A DNA stretch of 64,000 nt, taken from the NCBI GenBank assembly GCA_022575985.1, contig JAKSXM010000137.1, forward strand, positions 18,866,001-18,930,000, given 5' to 3'. Under the pieces are notes generated by a model. The model was given only the letters and a program-made list of their open reading frames with translations. It searched no databases and was not told the DNA's origin. Position 1 is the stretch's first letter. Every line of letters begins with the position of its first letter. The position numbers and the translations under genes were made by a program. The DNA is from Anagrus nilaparvatae. Taxonomy: Eukaryota > Arthropoda > Insecta > Hymenoptera > Mymaridae. This document shows, piece by piece, positions 47,500 to 60,600 of the stretch.

Positions 47500-47720
47500 A
47501 AAAATATTGTAAGCACCAAGGACGAAAAATTTTAAACAATTTTTCGCCCTTGATACTTAATTAATACACTATTACATAAATCTGGCCAATAAAAGACTAT
47601 TTCCTAACATAGACGAGGGACTCCTTTTTTCTATGTTTTAAATTACGGCGCGAAATATGGGGTTCGACCTTTGCATGCTATCTAAACTCACTCGCTACGC
47701 TAAAAAGCATGCAAGGTCAC
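47500..47720. repeat. Two hairpin-forming repeats
   Basis: 'caaggacgaaaaatt...aatttttcgcccttg' (about 47517-47553) is an imperfect inverted repeat. 'gacctttgcatgc' and 'gcatgcaaggtc' (about 47669-47720) form another, around a GC-richer loop. Related strings ('gggcgaaaaattt', 'tcccttgatactca') occur at 57305-57400, so these are ends of an interspersed element. Confidence 0.45.
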
Positions 47721-47789
47721 TACCAATATATTATTTCTTGTTTAAAAATAGCTATAGGTATTTTCTTACCTTGATTAAAAAGTACATTT

Positions 47790-48065
47790 CGTTATAGGTG
47801 TGCGGTTTTTCATTTTTATTATAGGTGTACGGTTACCCAAAATCTTGGGTACCCGACCTGAAAATTTGGATTTTTTTTTGTTTTTTTGGTTTTTTAGCCA
47901 GGAAATATTTTATTCATTGTCTCTGTCTCATTGTGTCTGCAAAAATTTTCGAAAAATTTCAGGTTTTACCCAAAAACTTTATTCGATCCAATACGACCTG
48001 AAAAACCCCGAACTTTCGTTCAGATATCCAATATTTAGGGTACCCGCATACTCCAAATTTTCATA
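47790..48065 (+). repeat. Dispersed repeat, long copy
   Basis: 'tgtacggttacccaaaatcttgggtacccg' starts at about 47826, and related text ('agggtacccgc') closes it at about 48045. It matches the blocks at 1035 and 10742. Its 88-codon frame is not protein-like. Confidence 0.4.
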
Positions 48066-48534
48066 AATCTTACTTTCTTCTGCTTCAAGAAAATCTCCAA
48101 AATTTTCAAAATAAATTCTGTAATACATACTTCCTTTGTACATACAAACTATAAAAAACCTTATAATCAATAAATTTTAATTCCCAAAAATACAAAAAAG
48201 TAATTCAAGTTTAAGGGTATAATAAATATCTCAATAATAATCAATTATTACATTAATTAGCCTACATATATATTAATCGACTTAAAATTTAACACACAAA
48301 CCCTCACACACACAGTAAAGTTTTTAGAACAATTTTACTTCAAAAGTTATATAATACTTAAAGTATTAAAATTTAATATAACCTAAAAATATTTCGGTCA
48401 GTAATTTTATGAATATAAACTCTATAATATAACTAATTAATAAATATCTATAATTATTATCATTATTATTATAATTATAAAAAAGTTTTTATTTTATGCA
48501 TATATATATTTTATTGTAATTAAAAAAAATCTTT

Positions 48535-48647
48535 TTATTCAATTTTAATAGTAAAATTTTTCTTGCTCGTTGCTGTTTTATTTATATCGATAATTGGTAA
48601 TTCAATGATTGAATTTATAATTGATTCGTTTGATTCTTCATTTTCTT
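48535..48647 (-). CDS. Terminal exon of the LRR gene
   Basis: After a 'ttacag' acceptor the exon completes a split glutamate codon and reads EENEESNES, IIELPIIDINK and KKNFTIKIE before TAA. Acidic start, basic end. Polyadenylation signal AATAAA is at about 48510-48515. Confidence 0.7.
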
Positions 48648-51600
48648 CTGTAACATAAAGAAAAATATATATAAATATTATTGATTGATTAAGTAGGTGA
48701 ATGTCGTTGTCTTACCAAACCCTGACTTTTTCTACTTATATACTATGAAATGTAAGTTTGAAGAAAAATAGCAAAATATACTGTACATAAAAAAGTTTTG
48801 TCGTTAAAGTTATATATAAGAATAGTATTAAATATGACTTTATGAAGTAAAAGGAAAAAAATGGTAATAAAAGTATAAAGGTACAGTATAGCATTAAATT
48901 TTATAAACAAAAAGTTAGTTTTTTATTTTTTTTAAACTCAATTTATTGTTTTTTTATTTATGTGATATTTATTGTGCAAATAAAATACTGTGATGTAAAT
49001 TTTGATGAAAAAAGTAGTCATGTTATTCAATTTGTTTTGTAGTTTTATTAGTTACTGAGCTGTTTATAGATTTTTGCAGTAGTGTAGGAAATTTATTCAT
49101 ATTTTAGAGTTTTTTGGAGCTATGGGTTTTATTAAGTTTAGATACTATTATTTAGAAATTTTTGGTCGTTGGCTACTTAAGATGTTTGGAACTTAATTTA
49201 AAGAATTTATTTGGGGCTAAAAAGCTCATGTTTCTAGAAATATTTAATTGATACTAATTATAAAAATTATTTTTCTTTTTTTTTAAATACAGAAGTGGTT
49301 CCAAAAACCGCTTTTCAAATGTTCAAAAATTTTTTAATACTGTAAAATAGTAATAATAACTAAAAAATATGCACAGTTATCCTAATATATTTCAAAGTAA
49401 AAACCACTCAGAATTGATGAATAATTGGAATAATAACAGTTAAAATTTAATAATTAACATAATTGAAAATTATAATAATAAATGCTCCAGTAAAATATTA
49501 ATCGTATTGATTTGATTATTGTATAAATTTATATATGAGCAAATCCATTGATTTTTTTCAAAACGAGTGTCTTTATTTTATTCAAATTTTGTAAATTATT
49601 TTGACTCGTTTCATCCATAATCCAAACAAAACAAAAGCGTTTCTGCTTTTTGATATAATAAAAAAGTTATAGTTTTGTAAAAAATTTGAATAATTAATAA
49701 AAACTGAATAGATCCACTCATATAAATATTTTTGAAAACATGAAAATTTAATGCTCATATCAATTTCACAATTATTTAACGAGATAAAATTCAAACATTA
49801 AACTATTATTTGATGAATGAAATGCATATATATATTTGTCTTAATAATTTATATTTATTATTATTATTATTATTATTTCAAAGTAAAAAAAAATTTTTAT
49901 CAACACATTTATTGTTATTTAAGTGCTTTTATTTATAAATATACTTGAAAATTTCGAAAAAAACATTTTATTATTTTTTATTTTTAAACAATAAGTCCAT
50001 TTTTTTATAAGAACAAAGTTTTTTTTGTGCTTTAAGAAAAAAAATAAAAAAACAAAAAGAAAACTTAATATTATATTTATAAAAAAAAAAATTTGTACTA
50101 TGCTTGGCATAATTTTTTTTTATAAGTACTTTATAATATAAAAATCAAGTTTTATGTACAAAAGTTCTTTTTGAAAGAATTTTTTTTTTAATTATAATAT
50201 TCGACATTTATATATATATATATATATAAATGCTATATTACAGTCTTTTTTTTTTATTGATTCAACCTAAATTCTAGAAAAAAAATTTATTATTTATAAT
50301 ATATATTTATGTCCATAGTTACAGTGAAACTAGGCCTGAAAGTAACTGTATAGAATTTCACTATAAAAAATTTAATTTAGACAAATTTGTAGTTTCGCAT
50401 TTTGAACTTACTTTCTTTTTTTTTAATTAGGTATATTTGTATACATATATAAGCCTGGCAGCTATTTTGAAAAGGTACTTAGATTTTCATTTATTCTATA
50501 GTTAGGTGCCATTTATCAAAAAAAAATAAGATTACCTAAGGCATAACCAATTTAGTCATCTTTAGATTTTATCATCAAATAAATGAGCTATACTTTCGGG
50601 AATTTTAATTGTTTGATAAGTGGCACCTGAATTCACTGTGTAAAATTAAAAATCCAAATAACTTTTCAAAATAACTGCCAAGCTAATACATATCTACCTT
50701 ATACCTATATGATAGATCCACCTTAACTGGACTCACGAGGAACTGAAATGATTTTTTTACAAAAGCACCAATGACAATACTCTCAAACAATTTTAGCTAG
50801 GTCGGACTATAAGTATTTGGCAGTAAAAACAATAATATTTTGAGTCAATTAACAAAAGTAGGCCGAAATACAAAATTTCCTGCAAAAAATCAAGGATTTG
50901 ACCTATAAAGCTACAATTTACTGCAAGAACTTATTTTTAATTATACTTTAGGAAGATATAGTTTATGCTGATTTCTTAAAACCTTCAATTCAAGTTACTC
51001 AATTGGGGTGGAATCTTATATATATACTGTATATATTTTTGATTTTTTGAAAATATAAAATGATTTTAATTTTTTAAATTATGCAAAGTATTTGTTTTTA
51101 GGTTATGGTTTCTCAATGGAAATGCAAAATTACAAATAAAATACTTAAAAGTTCTCCTTAAAAATATAATCACTGGTTGGCATAAAAAAATATCAATGAA
51201 AACTCTATTTTTGCTGATTGCATAAAAATCATAATCAGCGTACAGCCAGAATATTAGCCAACGGCCTACATAGATAGAAACAGTAAAAAGGGCCCCTATA
51301 AAAATTTTTTATTCCACCCACAAGCGTCGTAGCCAAAAGGTTTACCAGAGTTAAAAAATTTATCAATATCAACCAAAATACACAAAAAACATGTTTTCTG
51401 GCCTCTAATACAAAAAAAAATCGTAATAATTTTGTTAAACTTACCAACATCATTTTCAAAATCATAATTCTCCGACGGTTCCTTTATCGATTCCTCAATT
51501 TCAATATAATCATGAGGTTCCTGAAATCCTTGATAACGTAAAGGTGGTAAAAAAGTACTTTTTTTCCTTTCAACCAATGAAATATCACTACGTATTTTTA

Positions 51601-54600
51601 ATGCTTTTTCTTTTTTCATTTTTGATCGATTTCTAGAAAAAAAAAAAAGTTTTTTTTACAATTCTCTTGAAAGTTGAGCTTATATAATGTTTTTACAAAA
51701 AAAATAACATTGACAAATAATATTACAAGTTTTTATAATAAATAAATAAAAATATATATAATTGAAAAATATTTTTCTTTTATTTACAACTTTTTTTTGT
51801 ATTATTGAAAATAACTTTAATTAATATTTCATAATAATTTTTATTGATTATTTAGTTGTGTTTTTTAATTAATTTTCTTTTCGTATAACAAAACAACAAC
51901 AAAAAAACTTATACAATAAATAAAAATAACACAATTTCTTTTTTATTTCATAATTTTTTTTGTTAAAAGTAATTTATTTTTAGCCAATAAAGTTTTTTTT
52001 TTTATTTACAACAAATTGACAAAAATCAAAAAAGAAAGAATAGATATTTTTTTGTGATATTATTGATCGACCTTTAAATGAACAAGTTACGTGATTAATG
52101 AAACGAATAGTGTGATTTTATAACATGGTTGACTGTGTGTGCAAAATTCATTACTATTAACATGGCATCAATCATTCTGTTTTGTGTTATAACACAGAGC
52201 TGGATATTTTATTTATACTTTAATGAATTAATAATAAAATATGCAATCATTTTTTTGGAAGAATTATGTTTTGTTATTAATGAATTAAAAAGTATTTAGA
52301 TTTTTAAACAATGCTCTAATTTTTATTCTTAGAGGATTATTGTTTGTGTTTTATGAAAAATTATGAGTTAAACCACTTCATAATTTAAAGGGCTAGGTGT
52401 ATTTAAAACCTACATTTTATCACTTGGTTAACAAATATCTATTTATTTATCTATTTTTATCTGCGAGAAAAATCTTTCAAAATTTATAACTATTAGTACT
52501 TCCTGGAGAAAAATTTTACCCCATTTCTCAGAGTGCCACAGAGCCTAATAGTGTAAAGCAATTTACTTAAAAAGGTCCCTTGTCAGAAGAAACAGTTTAA
52601 TCATCCTAGAAATGGTACAATCTAAAGCTCATTCTCATTCTCATTCCTCATCAAGCGTAACTAATTTTACCACATTTAACAAATAGTAAGGATATGCAAA
52701 TGTTAAAATGGCATCAAGAATTTTTTTATAAAAATAAAAAAGAAAAAATCTTTCATAAAATTTCATTTATTAAAAGCAATAAATTTTTAAGATACCTGAC
52801 TTTTAGTGACCTTATTATATCTCAAGAAAATGTGTAGTATAGCAGAGATAGTTGGATTATTATCTTAAAGTGCTATAATTTTTTTTTTCTTAAGTAATGA
52901 GTCTGGATATCATAATCATAAAAAAGTATAATAATAATAATTTTCTTGCCATTGTGTGTTTTATAAATGTCAGTATTACTTCTTCTATTTTAGTTTTATT
53001 GTTAGAAATAAAAAAATCAAGATAATTAATATAAATTATGAGCACTTCCTTATAAAACTTAAGATTTCTAGCAAGCTCCCTTGGAGCTCAATTTCGCCTC
53101 TGTATTTGAAGACCAATTTAGAATAATAAGTATGAAATTACCAAAAGTATCAATAAATGATACTTGAAAATTGGAACGAGATTCCTTTTTTTTTGCTGAC
53201 ATAGAACCATAATTTTGTGGAATTAATTCGTTGGAAAATTTAATGGACCTATCAACAAAAAAAATGATTACAAAATAGGGCTCTACGCCTCTACTAATTA
53301 GGAATCGGCACATTTTGCCCGAAAAAAAAGGTAAAAAAGGCATGTTTTTGATGATTCTACCCTCTGTAGATCTTTTCTGAAAGTTTGGTTAAAATTAAAA
53401 GTAAACTAAAAGCTCAGAAAAAAAATTTTTAAAAATTGTAAATAAAAATTGAGCACAACAAAATTAATTTCTCCGCCCTGAAAGCATTGTACGCTTTCTA
53501 TAAATTCACTGTAAACCTAAAATATATGTATTTTATCTCCGACATAACCTAAAATATGTATTTTATCTATTTCCAATTTCTTTACCTATTAAATTTCTCC
53601 CTATATTCTTATTAAATAAAATTTATTGAAGATATTATCTTATTTTATGTAATATGCCATTATTTAGAATCTTTGATGTCACATATTTACGACCTAGTTA
53701 TCATCGACTGTATTTGATTTTATTATAACCTATAATGTATTCAAATTCCTGAATATTTTACTATTTGTTCTTATAACACATTATTATTGTATAAATGTTA
53801 TGCTCTAATTTTCATATTCCTATATTATAATTTAAAATGCTTTTTTAGTACTTTTAAATTATTAAGTGTTTTGGTTACAGTGGGTATTTTTTAATTAAAT
53901 TTTAACTAATTATTAATAGAAACTAGTAAAAATATAAATTATATACAGTACATAATACATTTCAGGGTATTTATAAGACTGTTGCTTATGAATTTTGAAC
54001 TAAACGGAGTAAAATTATTGGTTATTTACCAAAGAAATAAAAGCCTCTCCAAATTTCAGCGACCTCAATTATTATGATTAATAAGTATGATTTTTAAGCA
54101 TACAGGACAAAAAAATTGTTCCATAACAGCCCATGGCCTCGTATATTTTTGAAAGCAGAAGAGATGATTTGCATTAGTTAAGTTGTTATGCTGTAAAATG
54201 TAGATGGCACATAATATTCTCGAAAGAGAAATGGGATTCATATACTATATAAAGAGTGCTGTAGTTAACCACTGATAATTTAAAATTATTATCCAAATAA
54301 TTATAAAATATATTATTTTCTGATTCCAAAAAGATTGTTTTATGTTTAATTCAGTCATAAATGTTTTCATCAAAATTATAATCTTACATATACTTTCCCT
54401 TAAAATTTGAGATTATCGAAAATGACTGTCATGCATCGATATCGAAATCGATGGTGAAAAATAAAAAGTATGACGCGCTAAATTTAAATTTATTTATAAT
54501 TTAATAAAAAGTTATAATAAATTAACTTTTAATAACATATTGGCAATATAGGTAATTATAATTAAAGTTAAAAATAATATAAATAATAAATTTATAAAAT

Positions 54601-57600
54601 TTTAAAAATATAACCTATGCATTCATAATACCTAATAATAGTACAGTAATTTTCAGTAAGAATATTAATTCTTAAAAACTTCTGCACAAATAATTAGTCC
54701 AATTAATAAAATGAGGAAAAAGAGTGTCTTTAATAATTAATTATTTATTACAACTCATAAAATTAAAATTAAAGTGAAAACAAAATATAAAAGTTTGGAG
54801 CATCCTAAGACTGGAGTTTTTTTTAAATTAATTAATTTTTAATGTACCAGTGATTATAATGATTTTTATAATAAATATCCACTTTGTTTTGTGCTAAAAT
54901 TATTAAATTAATTAAGATTCATAAGAATAAAAAAGCTTTTAATAGTATAAATTCAAGTTCATCAAACCATTGCCAACACCAAGTCTTTTCGGTTCAACTG
55001 TAAAAGAAAAAATTTAAAAAGCTTTTCAGAATATTCCAACTTGATCCAGAGATATTATTGAGAATTCCACAATGCGCATCGTCAGAAGCAAGAGTTAGGA
55101 TAAGAATGTTAGTTACATCAGTGGAATCGAGCATTGTTTGAATAGCTTTAGCGTTCACAAAACTTATATAAGTTGTTACAATTCAGATTTTATAGTTAAT
55201 ATAATTATTTAATGATGTTTATTATCCATAAGTTGAGTTAAACTGATAGAATTGCTTAAAAACTACAGCTTATAACAAGATGTAAACTATTAAAGTAATT
55301 CAAAAGATTTTGCGTTACGTAATTAATGAATGACCCCAATAGCATGGTGGTGAACAATAAGTACCAATCTGGTCTAATTTATAAATTCATTTATACCATT
55401 ATAGAATCAAATGATTTTAAGTCATTTGTCTACTATCATAATGTACGAATATAAAAATGAAAATATACAAACGCTATTCCTTTGAAGTTTGTTCAAATAT
55501 ACTTTTTATTCCCTCCAAATTAGGTTCTTTTTTAACTTTTATTTTTAAGAGATAAAACTTAAAAATCGATTCAATACTCATTTGCTAAGTTTTTATTTCA
55601 CTCTTTTACAACTACATACAAAAAAAAAACATTTTTATTTACAAAAAAACAGAAATTACTAATCTTTAGCATTAAATTCTTCTTATTTTTCTGAACAAGT
55701 TGTTATCTTTATAATCCTAATGGTTATACTAATTTATTTTACTTAGATTCAAGTTTTATTTTATTTACAAGAAATTTTTTTTCTTTAATCAATATCTATA
55801 AATAGTCTTGAATTTCTGTTATTTTATCCAAAAAGATATAATCTTTAGAGTTAGTAAGTCAATATTAACTTCTCTAATTACTCTTTATATGAACTACTTT
55901 TTATTCCCTAAGCTATCTTTTTCCATTCATTTTCATTATTACTATTCTTTTTTTTTTTTATTATATTTTTATCTCATTTTTTTTATTTGTACATAATTTC
56001 AGCTATTTTTTCATTATTTTCAATTATATCAAATACTCTATACTCTGAAATAGTTATTATTTAATTAAAATAGTAAATAGTCAATAAGAATATTAAAAAT
56101 ATTTAGCCCAAAAATTAATGCCCAAGCAGAAAACTAAGAGCCACACCCATTTTTAAGTGATGAAATAGAATTCTTAACCATGAGAAAATTTGGTTCTACT
56201 GTAAGCCTCAAAAAACTTTTTAACTAAAAGGTATTTTATCATTTTATTTATACGATTATTGCAACTCATTTAAACTTATTTAACATGCAATCATCTAAAT
56301 AAACATGCTATAATGATTTTAAAGTTTAAAATATCCAAACTTCGTCATTTTAACCAATAAACCATTACTAGTGTTTTTATACTAATTCATTTTCATCGGT
56401 ATCTACGAATATCATGAATTTAACCTAACAGTCTAATTTAACATGTAACAAGCTTAAGTATTTGCGGACATTTAATATCGCGTTTAGCTGTCACTATCAG
56501 CATTTAATTCTGGTTTTTATACATATATATTGTTTTTAAAAAATACAACACGTATTATCTGTCAGTTACACTTTTTTTTTAATATTATGTATTATCCTCT
56601 TGATTTTTAACATTTTAATTCCCCTCATGTAAAATAAGTAAAATTTTTGTGTCTCATTATAATAAAATTAATTTTTGACTTTAATATTTTAAATTGATGG
56701 ATTGGATATTTACATTAGTTAATTTTTATGTGCCTAGTATTTTTTGAAAAAAAGTTTATGATTGATGTTTGCATTTTAATTTAAAGTTTATCTACATTCA
56801 TATAAAAACTTTTTTTTAAATCAAATATCTGTTTTCTCTTTTTCTGTTTTTTCAGCAGTATTGGGAATTTCTGATATTTGAAAGGAAAAAAATAAAATAC
56901 TTTTTTTTTCTCTGTGTATGAATAAGTTGCCAATCAATACGAAACTAGTGATAGTTTATGGTTTAATTATACTTTTAAATTTTCTAAAAATAATTATACA
57001 AGTGAAGTCGGTCGTACGTATAGAATTTTACGAAACAAGGTTAGGAAAATAAAGAATTGTTCAAATTGCACTTAAATTTCAAGTAAATATGTTTTCGTCT
57101 TTACGAAATATGTCCTTACTGACCACTGACAAGAAAACACATTTACTATGCGGTATATATGAAGCGCTGTGTGGTTAATCTGGTTCGCCATGTTGTAAAT
57201 CTTAAGTTAAATATTTTAAATAAAAATTTAAAGTTTTTTTTAAGCAAAAAAGTACACAAAAAGTGTAAATTTTCTAGACTCATTTTATACTTAGGCAGGA
57301 ATAATGGGCGAAAAATTTACTAGCTTGAATACTCTTGCCTGGCTTCGCCAAGCACTCATGCTGGTTATCACGCTAGTACCAAAACTTTTGATCCCTTGAT
57401 ACTCAACATAAATATTTCTTTTAGGTAAAGTTGCTGGATCCAAATTTTTTTCAGGGTAAATAAATTTTAAAAATAATATTTTCTTATGCTACAAATGGGC
57501 AGAATTTTGTTTACTTATATCTTCTAAGGATAGTTGAAGTAAGTAAAACTCTTCCATGTTTTACATATTATTTGGGCAGCATTCCAAAAATTTGTTGACT

Positions 57601-60600
57601 TCACTACGCACATAATATATGTGAACGTATATTTATAAAATTTAGTGCCAATTGCTACTTTTCATCGAGAAAACTTATTTGAATTTTACTCACACGAATG
57701 TATTTTTCTTAATTTTCTAATACGTATAGATGCTGTCTTATGAGTATTGTTTAGAATGTTTTTGTATATTATCCCGGTACTCATGTATAAAATTAAAATT
57801 TTTTGTTATGAGACCAAAAATTTATTTCATAAGAGCCCAAAAGTATTTGGTGATAAAACTTTTTAAAATAGAATTTGTTTTCGCTCACTGAAGAAAAATT
57901 CAAGCAACTTTAAAAAACAAAATACATTTCCTTAAAATTTTTTTGAAATCATAAAAAAAAACAAGACAAAAAAATAAAATATTATTTTAAGTTACGTCAC
58001 ATGTATTCGACTTTATGATACTTTTTTATGTAAAAAATAAAAACATTTTATATAAATTTTTTTCGGCTCGAATTTCACAAAACTTTTATATTCAAGATAT
58101 TATTAAGTAAACACATTTTCACAAACACATAGAAACTTTCACACATATAAATGATAAAATTTTATACAAAATAAAAGTAAATATTATGAATGTATATGCG
58201 CTACTTTCTTATGCAAAAAAGATTCAAAAAAAAAAAACTTAAATATACTGCAAGATTTTCTGCAAGTCGGAGCTTTTTCATTTGGGTAATTTGCGGTGCT
58301 TTCGTGCATCACTTTATTTTTTTTGTATATATAATATTGCCTTGAGCTTAAGGAGATCGAATAAACTATTATGTATACAAAATTCTTTAATGAGCCGTTA
58401 AAATGGTTGATTATATACGATAATGTTTTTTTATGAATGAAAAATTATTTTTTGGCTTTTTATGCCCTAAAGACTTATAAGCTTTGTTTTTGAAAGTTTA
58501 TTTGTTCAAAAAATGTATGGTAAAAATATTTTTATTCAAATGTCAACTTTTAAAGTAACTTTTGATCAAAATAATTTCCTTTAAAAAAACTTATTGATAC
58601 AGAATTTCGTCTATTCTTCGTTGTGCAACGAACAAAAAAAACTTGTTATTCATGATCAAATAGTAGTAAATTCACTAACTAGGATGTAAAACTATGTAAA
58701 GTCAATATTGATATTTCAAAGAAAAGTAAAAAATAAAACGGATGTCATAGGGTTATTCGATGTCTTTAGAACGTATTTTCATATATTTTCTGCATTTGTA
58801 TAAAATTTGCAATATTGATGTGCCTTTTTGTATCGTCTTTTGTAGAGATAAATAAACTCAAAGAAATTTTATTACTGATTTTAAATAAAAAAATTCTTTG
58901 ATTTGCTTTGATATATGAATATACTGTAATAGTAGCTCTGTATAGGAGAATTGGAAATCAGATACTAGCGATAAATCTTGAGATGAAAAATTTGTAAAGG
59001 ACGAGTCAGGTTTTCATTTCAAAAATTGATGCATTTTGTGCAGAATTTATGATAAAATAAGCACAGTCGTCCATTTTCTAGAATAAATATTAAGCTCTAA
59101 AAGTTTTTAAAAACAAACTCTTTTGGACAAAATTATTTGTTCTTGCTTAAATAATTACAAATTACTTGAAATGAAAAAAAAACCAAAGATTCCTCGTTCC
59201 GATGCTCGAGTATTCCAATATAATAAAAGGGAATTCGTAAAAAATCAATACAAAGTTTCTTATACCCTTTCATAGGTAAAATAAACTTCAATGCTATGTG
59301 CAAGATCTCACCCCTATTAATTATTTTCATAAATTAAAACTTATTTAAAAAATTTAAAGATGGTCAGTTTAACCAAATATGACATAAATGTGGTTTGATA
59401 AGAGCGTTATAAGACGATGCCTCTTAAAACCTTTTGTAATTTGAAAAACCACAACATAAAACATCATGAATCGTGGTTACTAAGAAAATAGAGTAAAACT
59501 TTAGACTTGGAGTTGAAGTAAATATTGAAATAGTTTATATAGAATAATTAATAACCCATGAAATTTTGTGGCATGAACAAAAAAAAAACTAATTTTCAAA
59601 ATATTATAATTACGTATTGGCACGCTTTGGAATTAATTATACAAATAAAATTTTAGTTATAAACACAGCCAAATATTTATAAGCAAAATAAATGCAGTAA
59701 CTCAATAAAATGACTCCAAAATGTTGCCAAATTTTTTAGGGTTACAGATTGTAAAAAAATAACCTACTATATGTAAATTTGAATAATTTATAATTGAGAA
59801 TAAAAAAACGTCCCAACTAACCCCTCAGTAAAAAATTCATCCCTTAGTATCCCAAAAGTACACATAGATAATATTAAACGTCAGCGAGAGCAAGTACAAT
59901 AAAAAAAATTTTAATGGCATAAAACGAGTAGAAAAACAAGAAAATCATGGTTTTACTTTAAGTACACACACACATATATATATATAATTATATATATAAA
60001 GAGAAAAACCACAAAAGACTAAAACATTATACTTAACTACAGGGACCAATGAATCTCAAGCTTTTTTTGGTTGGCTACTACCCAAAATCCTCTTAAATTT
60101 TTTCTCCTGTGGGATTTTTTCTTATACTTAAACAAAAAATAAATTCACATGTAAAATATTTCAAGTGTTTATACTTTCTTTTGTTAAATACATACAAGAT
60201 TTTTAAAAAAATAACTTTATTATTTATTTGTATCTTAAGTTAAAAAATGCTGCTGTTTTGTAAAAATTTAAAGTAGCTATAAATTAAAATAATTTATTAA
60301 TTTTCATTATTTATATTCTTTTGCATGAAAAAAAAATTTTAAATATAAGAAAAGTATCTTGTACCTACTTCTCATATATTACTTTTTTAAAGCTTTTTAT
60401 TTTTTTTAAAACTTGAGTATATTTTATGTCTTAAGCTTAAAATAATAAAAAGAAAACTAAAGGACCTTAAAAATTTTTTTTAAATAAAAATAAGATTTAA
60501 GTCTATTTAAAAAGTAAAAAGAATTAATTAAATTGATTAATTACTATGGTATTTTGTAAATTAGAATTTTAAGTAGTCATTAATTAAAAAAAAAACAAAA

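Noticed and set aside
47800..48066. 88-codon forward frame
   Set aside because: Lies in a dispersed repeat that is also found at 1035 and 10742; residues are not protein-like.
51235..51465. 76-codon minus-strand frame
   Set aside because: Reads across the donor of the LRR gene exon at 51445 and in another frame; intron read-through.
53068..53343. 91-codon minus-strand frame
   Set aside because: No signal peptide, domain or promoter; lies in the large LRR gene intron and looks like transposon or chance sequence.
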